Below the pieces are notes generated by a model. The model was not told the DNA's origin. It ran no database searches and saw only the letters and a program-made list of their open reading frames with translations. Both the position numbers and the translations under genes were made by a program. 64,000 nt of DNA from Paenibacillus lycopersici (GTDB taxonomy: Bacteria > Bacillota > Bacilli > Paenibacillales > Paenibacillaceae): assembly GCF_010119935.1 (NCBI RefSeq), contig NZ_CP048209.1, positions 5,497,501 to 5,561,500 of the forward strand, written 5' to 3'. Positions 43,142 to 51,025 of the stretch are shown one piece after another. How positions within the stretch are numbered: position 1 is the stretch's first letter; each line of letters opens with the position of its first letter.

Positions 43142-43213
43142 ATAAGTTGCTTATCTTTTGTAAGTGATATATACTTGCGTTAGCAACGTCATAAAAAATA
43201 AGTTACTTATAAT
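43142..43213. promoter_or_regulatory. three dyad operators and -10 of the nitroreductase gene
   Basis: ATAAGTTGCTTAT (43142-43154), GTAAGTGATATATACTTGC (43160-43178) and ATAAGTTACTTAT (43198-43210) share the half-site ATAAGT/GTAAGT. The last overlaps TATAAT (43208-43213). The outer two also pair with each other. This resembles control by a MarR/DUF24 (HxlR)-type redox repressor, as for B. subtilis yodC. Confidence 0.6.
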
Positions 43214-43248
43214 TACAGATTTTCCATAGGAGAAAGGGAGTTTTCATA

Positions 43249-43887
43249 ATGAGCCAAACCCAAACAACGGCTGCCGTAACGGCAGAAGAAGTCATGCGCA
43301 CGCGCCAATCCGTCCGCCAATATAAAAGAGACGTCGTCATTCCCCAAGAAACATTGAACGAAATTCTGGAACTGGCGGCAGCGGCGCCATCCTCCTGGAA
43401 CCTGCAGCAATGGCGTTTCCTGGTGATCCAGGATCAAGCGCAGAAGGATAAAGTCCTTCCGATCGCCTACGGTCAGAAGCAAGTTTCCGATGCAGCCGCC
43501 GTTATCATCGTTCTGGGCGACCTGCAAGCCCATATCACGGGCCGCGAGATTTTCGAAGGCGCCGCGGCAGCCGGCCAAATGCCGCAAGAGGTTGCCGATA
43601 ACATGATCAAGCAAATCGAAGGCGCATATGCGTTCGAGCAAGTCGCGCGCGACGAAGCGAACAAGAATGCCGGCCTTGCGTCCATGCAGCTGATGCTTGC
43701 AGCCAAAGCGAAAGGCTACGACACCGTGCCGATGGGCGGCTTCGACAAAGAGAAGCTGGTTGAAGCGCTGAACATCCCGTCCCGCTACATTCCGGTTATG
43801 ATGATCGCCCTTGGGGAAGCGGCATCGCCTGCTCGTCCATCCGGCCGCCTGCCGCTCAGCAAGCTGGTCATCAACGAATCGTTCTAA
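43249..43887 (+). CDS. nitroreductase-family protein
   Basis: FMN-dependent NAD(P)H oxidoreductase, 212 residues. FMN-binding blocks are RTRQSVRQYKRDV (about 18-30), AAAAPSSWNLQQWRFLVI (about 43-60) and the C-terminal YIPVMMIALGEAAS. Between them lies NAGLASMQLMLAAKAKGYDTVPMGGFD. Family members reduce nitroaromatics and quinones. RBS AGGAGAAAGGGAG. The operators upstream suggest induction by electrophiles or quinones (inference). Confidence 0.88.
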   Translation: MSQTQTTAAVTAEEVMRTRQSVRQYKRDVVIPQETLNEILELAAAAPSSWNLQQWRFLVIQDQAQKDKVLPIAYGQKQVSDAAAVIIVLGDLQAHITGREIFEGAAAAGQMPQEVADNMIKQIEGAYAFEQVARDEANKNAGLASMQLMLAAKAKGYDTVPMGGFDKEKLVEALNIPSRYIPVMMIALGEAASPARPSGRLPLSKLVINESF

Positions 43888-43916
43888 TTCCGCTGCCCCA
43901 ACCCCTTAATATAGCG

Positions 43917-43952
43917 AAAGCCCTCCGTTCTCGTGCAGAGACGGAGGGCTTT
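43917..43952 (+). terminator. terminator of the nitroreductase gene
   Basis: Perfect 12-bp arms AAAGCCCTCCGT / ACGGAGGGCTTT, followed by CCGTTTTC. Confidence 0.85.
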
Positions 43953-44014
43953 CCGTTTTCCCGGCGCATTTTCCCCTTGCACTCGCTTCCGCTTCGTTCA
44001 CGCAAAAGCAAATG

Positions 44015-44491
44015 TCAGTGCACCGTATGCTCACCGCCATGACCGAACTCGCCGGCGTACGGATCCATGCGCTGCGCAGCGGCGTGCTTGCCGAAGAACA
44101 GGCCGATTTCGCGGGCGGCGCTAGCCGCGGAATCCGAGCCATGCACGATATTCCCCGCGATGTCCATCGCGTAATCGCCGCGAATCGTGCCTGGTGCCGC
44201 CTCGACGGGGTTCGTCTTCCCGATCAGCGCGCGCGCATTCTCTACCGCATGTTCGCCCTGCCACACCATGGCGCAGACGGGACCCGACGTGAGATAGTCG
44301 ACCAGCTCGCCGAAGAACGGCTTCTGGCGCAATTCGCCGTAATGCTGCTCCGCCAGCTCGCGATCGATCTGCAGCAGCTCGATCGCCGCGAGCGCGAAGC
44401 CTTTCTGCTCGAACCTCGCGACGATGGATCCGATTAACCCTCTGCGTACCCCGTCCGGTTTTACCATGACGAATGTTTGTTCCTGCTGCAT
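44015..44491 (-). CDS. ndk: nucleoside diphosphate kinase
   Basis: Transfers gamma-phosphate from ATP to NDPs. 158 residues, about 10 longer than usual at the C-terminus (EFGHGGEHTVH). Blocks: FVMVKPDGVRRGLIGSI at the start, GPVCAMVWQGEHAVENARALIGKTNP, and the active His in AGNIVHGSDSAASAAREI. ATG 44491 has AAAGGGG seven bases upstream; the TTG two codons earlier is too close and is rejected. Confidence 0.93.
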   Translation of the reverse strand: MQQEQTFVMVKPDGVRRGLIGSIVARFEQKGFALAAIELLQIDRELAEQHYGELRQKPFFGELVDYLTSGPVCAMVWQGEHAVENARALIGKTNPVEAAPGTIRGDYAMDIAGNIVHGSDSAASAAREIGLFFGKHAAAQRMDPYAGEFGHGGEHTVH

Positions 44492-44754
44492 TGCCAAGCC
44501 CCTTTCCGCGCTAACTGAATCAAAACGTTCTGCCCAAGCCGAAACGGCTCTCGCCTTCTACGGGCGGCGATGCGCGTTTCGTTTGGCGGACAGAAAAACG
44601 GCGCAGACGCCTTCGCAGGCCGCACCGTTCCTTCTAATCCTCAGTATTCCACGACAGAGGCGTTTTCATTCATGAGAGGCGAACGGATTCCTCTTAAGCG
44701 GGATCGGAACCCGTTCGCCGCGCAAGCTTCTTATGCAGCATCCGCCGTCCCCGC

Positions 44755-46638
44755 CTATTCCTCCGTAATCGCCAGGAACGCATCCACGTCTTCGAGCAGC
44801 AGCGACACGGCTTGACGCCAGAAGTCCGGCTGATCGAGCCGCACGCCGAGATGCTTCTCGGCCAGCTCCTCGACCGTCATCAGACCCGTATCCCGCAGCA
44901 AAGCGACGTAGCGCGCCGCGAACGTCGACCCTTCTCCGGTTGCATGGGCGAGCAGGTCCGCGTCAGCGGAACGACCAGCCTTCTTCGCGATCGCGTAGAT
45001 GCCGCCGCTGAACAAATACCCGAACGTATACGGGAAATTGTAGAACGGCACGTCCGTCAGATAGAAGTGCAGCTTCGACGCCCAGAAATGCGGGTGGAGC
45101 TCGCCGAGGGCGCCGCTGAACGCTTCGCGCTGCGCCTCTTCCATAAGCGCGCTCAGCTCTTCCTGGCTCACCATGCCTTCGGCGCGCTTCGCGTAGAACC
45201 GCGTCTCGAACAGGAAGCGGGCATGAATGTTCATGAAGAACGCGACGGCGTTCTGCAGCTTCTCGTCCAGGAGCGCCAGCTTCTCGTCGCGCCCGGTCGC
45301 GGCTTCCAGCGCGGAGTCGGCGACGATCATCTCGGCGAACGTAGAGGCCGTCTCCGCGACGTTCATCGCGTATTCCTGCGCCAGCGGCGGCAGGTCGTTC
45401 ATGACATGCTGGTGATACGCGTGCCCCAGCTCGTGCGCGAGCGTCGACACGTTGTCCGGCGTGCCCGAATACGTCATGAAAATCCGCGTCTGCCCGCTCT
45501 TCGGGAACGACGTGCAGAAGCCGCCGGGGCGCTTGCCGGGACGATCCTCCGCCTCGATCCAGGCATCCTTGAACGCCATCTCCGTGAAGTCCGCCAGATC
45601 GGGGCTGAACGCGTTGAATTGTTCCTTGATGAACGCGGCCGCCTCGTCGTACGCCACCTTCTTCTCCGTCTGGCCGAGCGGCGCGGCGACGTCATGCCAA
45701 TCGAGCCGTTCAAGGCCGAGCAGCTTCGCTTTGCGCGCCAGATAGCGGACCAGCTTCGGCTTGCCCTCGCTAACGGCCGACCACATCGCGTTCAGCGTCG
45801 CTTCGCTCATCCGGTTCATCTCGAGCGGCTCTTTCAGCACCGCGTTCCCGGATGCATGGGCGGGCCGCCCCGCTTCAGCGGAACGAGCAGTCCAGCCGCG
45901 TTTGCCGTACAGCTTCAAGCGGAACCCGGCGATCCGGTTCAGCGTATCCGCGCATAGATCGGCCTGCTCGCCCCAGACGCGCTCCCATTCCCGGAAAGCC
46001 GTCTCGCGCACGGCGCGGTTGCTGTTCGAGAGCCGGTTGAACATCTGCCCGGCCGACAGCTGCTTCGTCGTGCCGTCCGCCTCTTCCGCGTCGAATCGAA
46101 TCCGCGACACGATCGTGTTATAGAAATCTCCCCAGCCGTGATAGCCGTCGACCGCCAGCTCGCCGGCCAGCGCTTCCTGCTCCGGCGGCAGCTTCTCCTT
46201 GGCCGCTTCGCGGCGCTCGTTCAACACGAACGCAACGGGCGCGGCAGCGGCCGATTGCAGCCAAGACTGCCATGCGGCCTCGTCGGTGCGGAGCAGCTTC
46301 TCGTCGTAGCTCGTCAGCGCCGCGTTGAACTTCGCCGCCATCGTCTTCACGCGGTCGTTCAAGCCGTTGGCGGCGGCATCCTTCATTTGCTGCGCTTGCA
46401 GGCAGGCCACGAATGAATCGGATTGGCGCAGCCGCAGCAGAATCGACTGCACCGTCGCGGTCCAGCCGGCCAGTTGTTCCGCGGAAGGCGCAGCTCCCTG
46501 CGGCAGCGCCGCCAGCTCGCCGGACAACGCTTCAATGTCGCGCTCCATGCCGGACAGTTCGGCCAGGAATGCCGCGGAGCTTGATCCGCCCGCGTAAATG
46601 GCGTCCAAATCCCAAGTCATCGGATAATTCGTCGTCAT
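44755..46638 (-). CDS. pepF: M3-family oligoendopeptidase F
   Basis: Cytoplasmic zinc metallopeptidase that trims short peptides. 627 residues. The zinc motif HELGHAYHQHV (about 396-406) and the downstream Glu region (NVAETASTFAEMIV) are complete. The substrate-binding end has FYNFPYTFGYLFSGGIYA. RBS AGGAGGGACTTT before ATG. In B. subtilis pepF also lies near the truncated globin and NAD kinase genes, as here. Confidence 0.93.
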   Translation of the reverse strand: MTTNYPMTWDLDAIYAGGSSSAAFLAELSGMERDIEALSGELAALPQGAAPSAEQLAGWTATVQSILLRLRQSDSFVACLQAQQMKDAAANGLNDRVKTMAAKFNAALTSYDEKLLRTDEAAWQSWLQSAAAAPVAFVLNERREAAKEKLPPEQEALAGELAVDGYHGWGDFYNTIVSRIRFDAEEADGTTKQLSAGQMFNRLSNSNRAVRETAFREWERVWGEQADLCADTLNRIAGFRLKLYGKRGWTARSAEAGRPAHASGNAVLKEPLEMNRMSEATLNAMWSAVSEGKPKLVRYLARKAKLLGLERLDWHDVAAPLGQTEKKVAYDEAAAFIKEQFNAFSPDLADFTEMAFKDAWIEAEDRPGKRPGGFCTSFPKSGQTRIFMTYSGTPDNVSTLAHELGHAYHQHVMNDLPPLAQEYAMNVAETASTFAEMIVADSALEAATGRDEKLALLDEKLQNAVAFFMNIHARFLFETRFYAKRAEGMVSQEELSALMEEAQREAFSGALGELHPHFWASKLHFYLTDVPFYNFPYTFGYLFSGGIYAIAKKAGRSADADLLAHATGEGSTFAARYVALLRDTGLMTVEELAEKHLGVRLDQPDFWRQAVSLLLEDVDAFLAITEE

Positions 46639-46722
46639 AAAGTCCCTCCTAAAGGAATCGAGAATCGTTCAAAACCGGCCCGTTCGCGCCGCCCGTCCGC
46701 GTCAGCCCTTGCCGAGCGCACG

Positions 46723-46751
46723 TTGCGCAACCGCCGGCATCGGTGTATAAC
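46723..46751 (+). promoter_or_regulatory. promoter of the yycC unit
   Basis: TTGCGC (46723-46728), a 17-bp spacer and TATAAC (46746-46751). A second TATAAC follows at 46756-46761. Confidence 0.5.
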
Positions 46752-46857
46752 TGATTATAACGGTAATGTTGTCCCTTTTACCAATCCTATGCGGCTGCTT
46801 GTTCCGTTCGTCGACAATCATCAAACAAGGACCGTGACCAATAAGGAGCTGAACCCG

Positions 46858-47052
46858 ATGTCCCAACCCCTGCAGCTTTCCGCCGAGACAGCCGTGAAGC
46901 TGGCCAAGGAGCTGAACGTTCCGCTGGAGCATCTGATGCATATGCCGAAGCATATTTTGTTGCAGAAAATCGCCGAGCTCGCGAAAGCGGCTCCGAATCC
47001 GGATTCGGATGCGGGGAGCAAGCCCGACGGCAAGGGAGACGGCAGCCCGTGA
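46858..47052 (+). CDS. YycC-family small protein
   Basis: 64 residues, matching the about 50-residue YycC proteins of Bacillus (PLQLSAETAVKLAKELNVPL, MHMPKHILLQKIAEL) plus a Pro/Asp/Gly/Ser tail of 18 residues. Function unknown. AAGGAG lies nine bases before the ATG at 46858. The stop overlaps the GTG start of the next gene. Confidence 0.8.
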   Translation: MSQPLQLSAETAVKLAKELNVPLEHLMHMPKHILLQKIAELAKAAPNPDSDAGSKPDGKGDGSP

Positions 47053-47285
47053 TTCCATTCGAACGCACGCTGCCGTACGACATCATCATGAAGGATGTCT
47101 ATGTCTCCTCCTGCCCGTTCTGCGGCAAGGACAACGTCCTGCTGCCGCTTCGGCCGAGAGAGCTGTCCGACATCCGCACCGGCAAGAAGAAGCTGCTCGT
47201 CTTCCCTTGCTGCCGCAACCGGATCACCGTCGTGGACGCGGACCAGGACTACCTGCTGACCGACACCGTGCTACGCCGCGCGTAA
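47049..47285 (+). CDS. small zinc-ribbon-like protein
   Basis: 78 residues from a GTG that overlaps the yycC stop (GTGA); an internal ATG at 47088 is an alternative. CPFCGKDN at about 22 and FPCCRNRITVV at about 52 form a two-knuckle metal-binding pattern. Not otherwise recognised. Translational overlap implies a joint role with the YycC-like protein. Confidence 0.65.
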   Translation: MIPFERTLPYDIIMKDVYVSSCPFCGKDNVLLPLRPRELSDIRTGKKKLLVFPCCRNRITVVDADQDYLLTDTVLRRA

Positions 47286-47352
47286 TTGCCTGTGCGTAAT
47301 GCGTCGCGCATAATGCGCCCGCTCGCAATCGCCTGTGCGCAATGCATCCGCG

Positions 47353-47401
47353 CAAGACGAAGAACCGCCCGTGCTTCATGCGCGGGCGGTTCTTCGTCTT
47401 G
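47353..47401. terminator. very long perfect hairpin terminator
   Basis: Perfect 19-bp arms (47353-47371 and 47383-47401, beginning CAAGACGAAG and ending CTTCGTCTTG) with an 11-base loop, between convergent genes ending at 47285 and 47406. Confidence 0.85.
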
Positions 47402-47405
47402 TCGT

Positions 47406-48116
47406 CTATGCGATTCCGGCAGCGGTCTCCTCGTCGAGCCCTGTCTGCACTTCGCGGATCAGCTGCCACTGCTCCCGGCTTGCGCGGATCATCGCGGCAT
47501 CCGTAATCTTCTTGTCGTTCACGACGCGGGAGAACCAGCGGACGGCGAGGCGCTGCTCGCCGACGCGGCGGTGCAGCTCCCCGATCAAATACATCAGCTT
47601 CGCATTGTTCAGCGATACGCCCTCTGTCTCGAACACGGCAATGTACGATTGAAGCGCATACCGCAGGAACCGCTGCTCCTGCTCTTCATTGCCCTCGGAA
47701 CGGTAGATCCAGGCGATATGATGCAGAATGCCGGCGACCACCCGCTCCTTCTCCCCGATAATGCCCGCGCAGAGCAAGGCGAGCTTGTAGCATGCCAGCG
47801 CTTCTTCGCGCGTCCGGCTGCCCCCGTAGTCGCGCCGCGTCCAGCGCGAGCCGATCTGCTCGTAATAGGTCTTCCGCTGGGCGTCCGTCATTGACGCGGC
47901 GCCGTTCTCCGAAGTCGCGAAGCCGCAGTCCGGACAGACGAAGACGACATAATAGTCGGGATTGATGTCTGTTTTATACGTCGCGCAGAAATCGGTATCC
48001 CGATGAATCGATTTTTTGAAGCTCGGCCGTACGCGCGATGATGGGTAGGAACGCTCGCAGCAAAGACAGGTTTTCGTCGTTTCGTACAAAGGCTCCATCG
48101 TCATCGTCATCATCAT
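47406..48116 (-). CDS. DUF2225 protein
   Basis: About 236 residues. N-terminal metal site C-x2-C (TCLCCERSYPSSRVR), then YYVVFVCPDCGFATSE, which is the DUF2225 signature. The rest is TPR-like helical (ALACYKLALLCAG, FLRYALQSYIAVFE, LMYLIGELHRRVGEQRLAVRWFSRVV). Function unknown. The start is a cluster of GTG and five ATG codons within 24 bases after GGAGACGTG. It begins about 15 bases after the globin stop, so the two are probably one operon. Confidence 0.85.
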   Translation of the reverse strand: MMMTMTMEPLYETTKTCLCCERSYPSSRVRPSFKKSIHRDTDFCATYKTDINPDYYVVFVCPDCGFATSENGAASMTDAQRKTYYEQIGSRWTRRDYGGSRTREEALACYKLALLCAGIIGEKERVVAGILHHIAWIYRSEGNEEQEQRFLRYALQSYIAVFETEGVSLNNAKLMYLIGELHRRVGEQRLAVRWFSRVVNDKKITDAAMIRASREQWQLIREVQTGLDEETAAGIA

Positions 48117-48131
48117 CACGTCTCCAGGTCG

Positions 48132-48515
48132 TCAAGGTTGATTAATAAAATGATGCGCCGGCCCCGAAAGCCGCTCCAGCATCAGCTCCCGAAGCTCGTT
48201 CGGCAGATCGGTCTCGGCCAGCGCCGCGCGCATGCAGCCAAGCCAGGCTTCGGCGCGCTCCGGCGTAATCGGGAACGGCAAATGCCGCGCGCGCATCATC
48301 GGATGGCCGTATAAATCGGAGTACAGCGAAGGTCCTCCGAAAAATTGCGATAAAAACAACGTTTGCTTCTCCATGACAGGGTCGATGTCCGCCGGGAACA
48401 GCGGCCCGAGCAGCGGGTGCTTCTGCACCTTAGGATAAAAGGCCTGCACGATTCGTTTGATCCCTTCGACGCCGCCAACCGCGTCATAAATAGTACTATA
48501 GTTATTCATCGTCAT
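48132..48515 (-). CDS. truncated haemoglobin (group II)
   Basis: About 127 residues, 2-on-2 globin of the YjbI type. Blocks: YDAVGGVEGIKRIVQAFYPKV, LLGPLFPADI, FLSQFFGGPSLYSDLYGHPMMRARHLPF with the proximal His in RARHLPF, and ERAEAWLGCMRAAL with the conserved Trp. Binds haem and oxygen or NO. Several in-frame ATGs compete (48527, 48521, 48515, 48509); GGAG is best spaced for 48515. Precedes DUF2225. Confidence 0.88.
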   Translation of the reverse strand: MTMNNYSTIYDAVGGVEGIKRIVQAFYPKVQKHPLLGPLFPADIDPVMEKQTLFLSQFFGGPSLYSDLYGHPMMRARHLPFPITPERAEAWLGCMRAALAETDLPNELRELMLERLSGPAHHFINQP

Positions 48516-48657
48516 ATTCATCTCCATTTTTTAGGTCTTAGGAATTAGTTTTAAAAATTTTTTTCCGGGACATTGGACGCTGTATCCGACTTGCGGCACC
48601 CGTCTGCGCCGGGAAGCAAGCCCTCTCTTGTCAGCGTGCCCATGAACCGCAAACATC

Positions 48658-48686
48658 AAAAAAATGCCCTCGCGCAGGAGGGCATT
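48658..48686 (-). terminator. terminator of the 30-residue peptide gene
   Basis: AATGCCCTC / GAGGGCATT stem; the minus strand ends in a seven-base T-run (48664-48658). Confidence 0.85.
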
Positions 48687-48722
48687 GCGGAAGTATAATG
48701 TTGCGGCTCAAAGCAACCGGGG

Positions 48723-48815
48723 TTAACTCTCATAATCCTCTTCTCCGGGAGCTACGAGCGATTCGCGAATGACGTAAACGAAAGCACAGACGATAATGCC
48801 TACAATAAAACTCAT
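48723..48815 (-). CDS. small single-pass membrane peptide
   Basis: 30 residues: MSFIVGIIVCAFVYVI is a hydrophobic helix, followed by a polar acidic tail ending EEDYES. GAGGTG lies six bases upstream of ATG 48815; a second ATG at 48821 is too close to it. It has its own promoter region, a cre-like site and a terminator, which argues for a real gene. Family unknown; such peptides often regulate a membrane partner. Confidence 0.65.
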   Translation of the reverse strand: MSFIVGIIVCAFVYVIRESLVAPGEEDYES

Positions 48816-48851
48816 CGTCATCACCTCAAGCGTTTGACTTAATTCAATTGT

Positions 48852-48897
48852 ACCATATCGAAAATTAAAATTCACTCATTTTTGCAAGCGTTTTCTA
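48852..48897 (-). promoter_or_regulatory. cre-like site and extended -10 before the small peptide gene
   Basis: On the minus strand TAGAAAACGCTTGCAA (48897-48882) differs at two positions from the CcpA cre consensus. TATGGTACAAT, an extended -10, lies about 25 bases further downstream. A clear -35 is not seen. Confidence 0.5.
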
Positions 48898-49034
48898 AAT
48901 AAATATATTTCCATTTTCAGGACTGTTTATCCAACATCGGGACAAGATTCTGCCGGGACAAGTGATGATTGTCCGCTCCGCGACATATAGCAGTAATAGT
49001 ACGATTCTCAATTGCCGCTAGGAGGGAGCTCCCC

Positions 49035-50117
49035 TTGCATATCGTCCGTTTCCTGCTGCGTCCGTCGGTCGTCCCCGCCTGGACGTCGGCCGTGCTCGTG
49101 CTGCTGCTCGCGGCTTTTCCCGCCCAGGCGCTGGAGGCTTCGCTGCGCGGCCTGTCCATCTGGTGGGAAGTGCTGTTCCCGGCGCTGTTCCCCTTCTTCG
49201 TGATCTCCGAGCTGCTGCTCGGCTTCGGCATCGTCCATTTCTTCGGCAAAATGCTGGATCCGCTCATGCGGCCGCTGTTCCGCATTCCCGGCATCGGCGG
49301 CTTCGTCGTCACGATGGGCTACGCCTCCGGCTATCCCGTCGGCGCGCGGCTGACGGCGCAGCTGTGGGAGCAGAAGCTGATCAACCGCGCCGAAGGCGAA
49401 CGGCTCGTCGCGTTCACGACGACGTCGGATCCGATCTTCCTGATCGGGGCGGTGTCGGTCGGCTTCTTCCACAACGCCGCCCTGGCCCCCGTCCTAGCCG
49501 CCGCCCATTACTTCGGCGGGGTGATCATCGGCCTGCTCATGCGCTTCCATGACCGCGGCGCCCCCGCCACCAGCGAGCAGAAGGAACGCCGGGCGCCCGG
49601 CTTCCGGCGCAAGAGCCGGCTGGCCGAAGCGCTGGAGGCGATGCACGTCGCCCGCATGATGGACGGCCGCGCGCTCGGCAAGCTGCTGCAGGACGCCGTC
49701 CAAGCCGCGCTGCGCCTCATGATCGTCGTCGGCGGGCTCGTCGTCGTCTTCTCCGTCATCATGGAGCTGCTCCGGCAGACGGGCGGCATCGAGATGCTCG
49801 GCCGGGCCGTCCGGCTGGCGCTCGGACTCGTCGGCATGCCCGCCGCGCTGTCGGACGCCGTCGTCAGCGGCACCTTCGAGGTCACGCTCGGCGCGCGCGC
49901 CGCGGGCTCCGCCGGGGGAAGCGGCCTTATCCATCAAGCCGCGATCGCCGCGTTCGTGCTGTCCTGGGCAGGACTCTCCGTCCACGCCCAAGTAGCCAGC
50001 CTGCTCAGCCGCACCGACCTGCGCTATAAGCCTTTTCTCGTCGCGCGCCTGCTGCACGGCTTCATCGCCGCCGCGCTCGTCTATGCGCTCTGGGGATGGC
50101 TCGGACCTGCCGGATAA
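49035..50117 (+). CDS. ylbJ: sporulation integral membrane protein YlbJ
   Basis: 360 residues, about eight helices, required in Bacillus for a normal spore cortex and expressed in the mother cell. Conserved blocks: LFPALFPFFVISELLLGFG, TMGYASGYPVGARLTAQLWEQ, FTTTSDPIFLIGAVSVGFF and GTFEVTLGARAAG. The start is TTG at 49035 with AGGAGG nine bases upstream; an earlier in-frame ATG at 48969 lacks a ribosome binding site. A CATATAGC element near 48980 weakly resembles a sigma-E -10. Confidence 0.9.
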   Translation: MHIVRFLLRPSVVPAWTSAVLVLLLAAFPAQALEASLRGLSIWWEVLFPALFPFFVISELLLGFGIVHFFGKMLDPLMRPLFRIPGIGGFVVTMGYASGYPVGARLTAQLWEQKLINRAEGERLVAFTTTSDPIFLIGAVSVGFFHNAALAPVLAAAHYFGGVIIGLLMRFHDRGAPATSEQKERRAPGFRRKSRLAEALEAMHVARMMDGRALGKLLQDAVQAALRLMIVVGGLVVVFSVIMELLRQTGGIEMLGRAVRLALGLVGMPAALSDAVVSGTFEVTLGARAAGSAGGSGLIHQAAIAAFVLSWAGLSVHAQVASLLSRTDLRYKPFLVARLLHGFIAAALVYALWGWLGPAG

Positions 50118-50226
50118 CGTTGTATTCGCCCCGGTTTTCCGCTATGATGCAAGGAGATACAAGCCGATTGGCAGCTGAAGTCTGTCCTCATTGAATTACA
50201 TCGGCTGTGCGGAAGGGGCTACAACC

Positions 50227-51024
50227 TTGAATTACGTAGTGATTGACCGAGGCGACGAGCTGTCGAAGAAGCTTGCCGTCGATTTCCATACGCTTGCGGC
50301 CGCTCGCGGCTTTACCCGCAACGAGGGGCATCCCGAGATCGTCATCTCCATCGGCGGCGACGGGACGCTGCTGCAAGCCTTCCATACCTATGCGGACCGG
50401 ATCGACGAAGTCGCGTTCGTCGGCATTCACACCGGCCATCTCGGTTTCTTCGCGGACTGGAAAATCGACGAGCTGGAGGAGCTCGTCCGCATGATGGCGG
50501 AGGAAGAGCCCAAGATCGTGCGCTATCCGCTCGCGGAAATCGTGCTCGATACGTCAGAAGGGCTTTCGACCCATATCGCGGTGAACGAATTCACGCTCAA
50601 AGGCGTGGACAACACGCTCGTCGCCCAGATCGACATTAACGACGAGCTCTTCGAGATGTTCCGGGGCGACGGCATCGTCGTATCGACGCCGTCGGGCAGC
50701 ACCGCCTACAACAAGAGCTTGGGCGGCGCCGTCATCCATCCGTCCATCGAATGCCTGCAGATCGCGGAGATCGCCTCCATCAACAACCGCGTCTACCGTA
50801 CCCTTGGTTCTTCGGTCGTCCTGCCGCAGCACCACCACTGCGACATCATTTCCCGCAAGGACCAGCGGCTGCAATTGACGTTCGACCATCTGAACATTAC
50901 GCGGTCCGATATCCGCGCCATCCGGTGCAGCGTCTCAACGCGCAAAATCAGCTTTGCCCGCTACCGTCCCTTCCCGTTCTGGAACCGGGTGCGCGAGGCG
51001 TTCCTCGGATACGACGTGAAGTAG
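50227..51024 (+). CDS. nadK: NAD kinase
   Basis: Phosphorylates NAD to NADP. 265 residues, close to B. subtilis NadF/YjbN. GGDGTLLQAF (about 44-53) is the catalytic GGDG motif; HTGHLGFFADW, VNEFTLKG, FRGDGIVVSTPSGSTAYNKSLGGAVIHPS and RYRPFPFWNRVREAF follow. The start is TTG at 50227, eight bases after AAGGGG; the upstream ATG at 50191 has no site. The ABC exporter gene follows after one base, so they form one unit. Confidence 0.92.
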   Translation: MNYVVIDRGDELSKKLAVDFHTLAAARGFTRNEGHPEIVISIGGDGTLLQAFHTYADRIDEVAFVGIHTGHLGFFADWKIDELEELVRMMAEEEPKIVRYPLAEIVLDTSEGLSTHIAVNEFTLKGVDNTLVAQIDINDELFEMFRGDGIVVSTPSGSTAYNKSLGGAVIHPSIECLQIAEIASINNRVYRTLGSSVVLPQHHHCDIISRKDQRLQLTFDHLNITRSDIRAIRCSVSTRKISFARYRPFPFWNRVREAFLGYDVK

Positions 51025-51025
51025 C

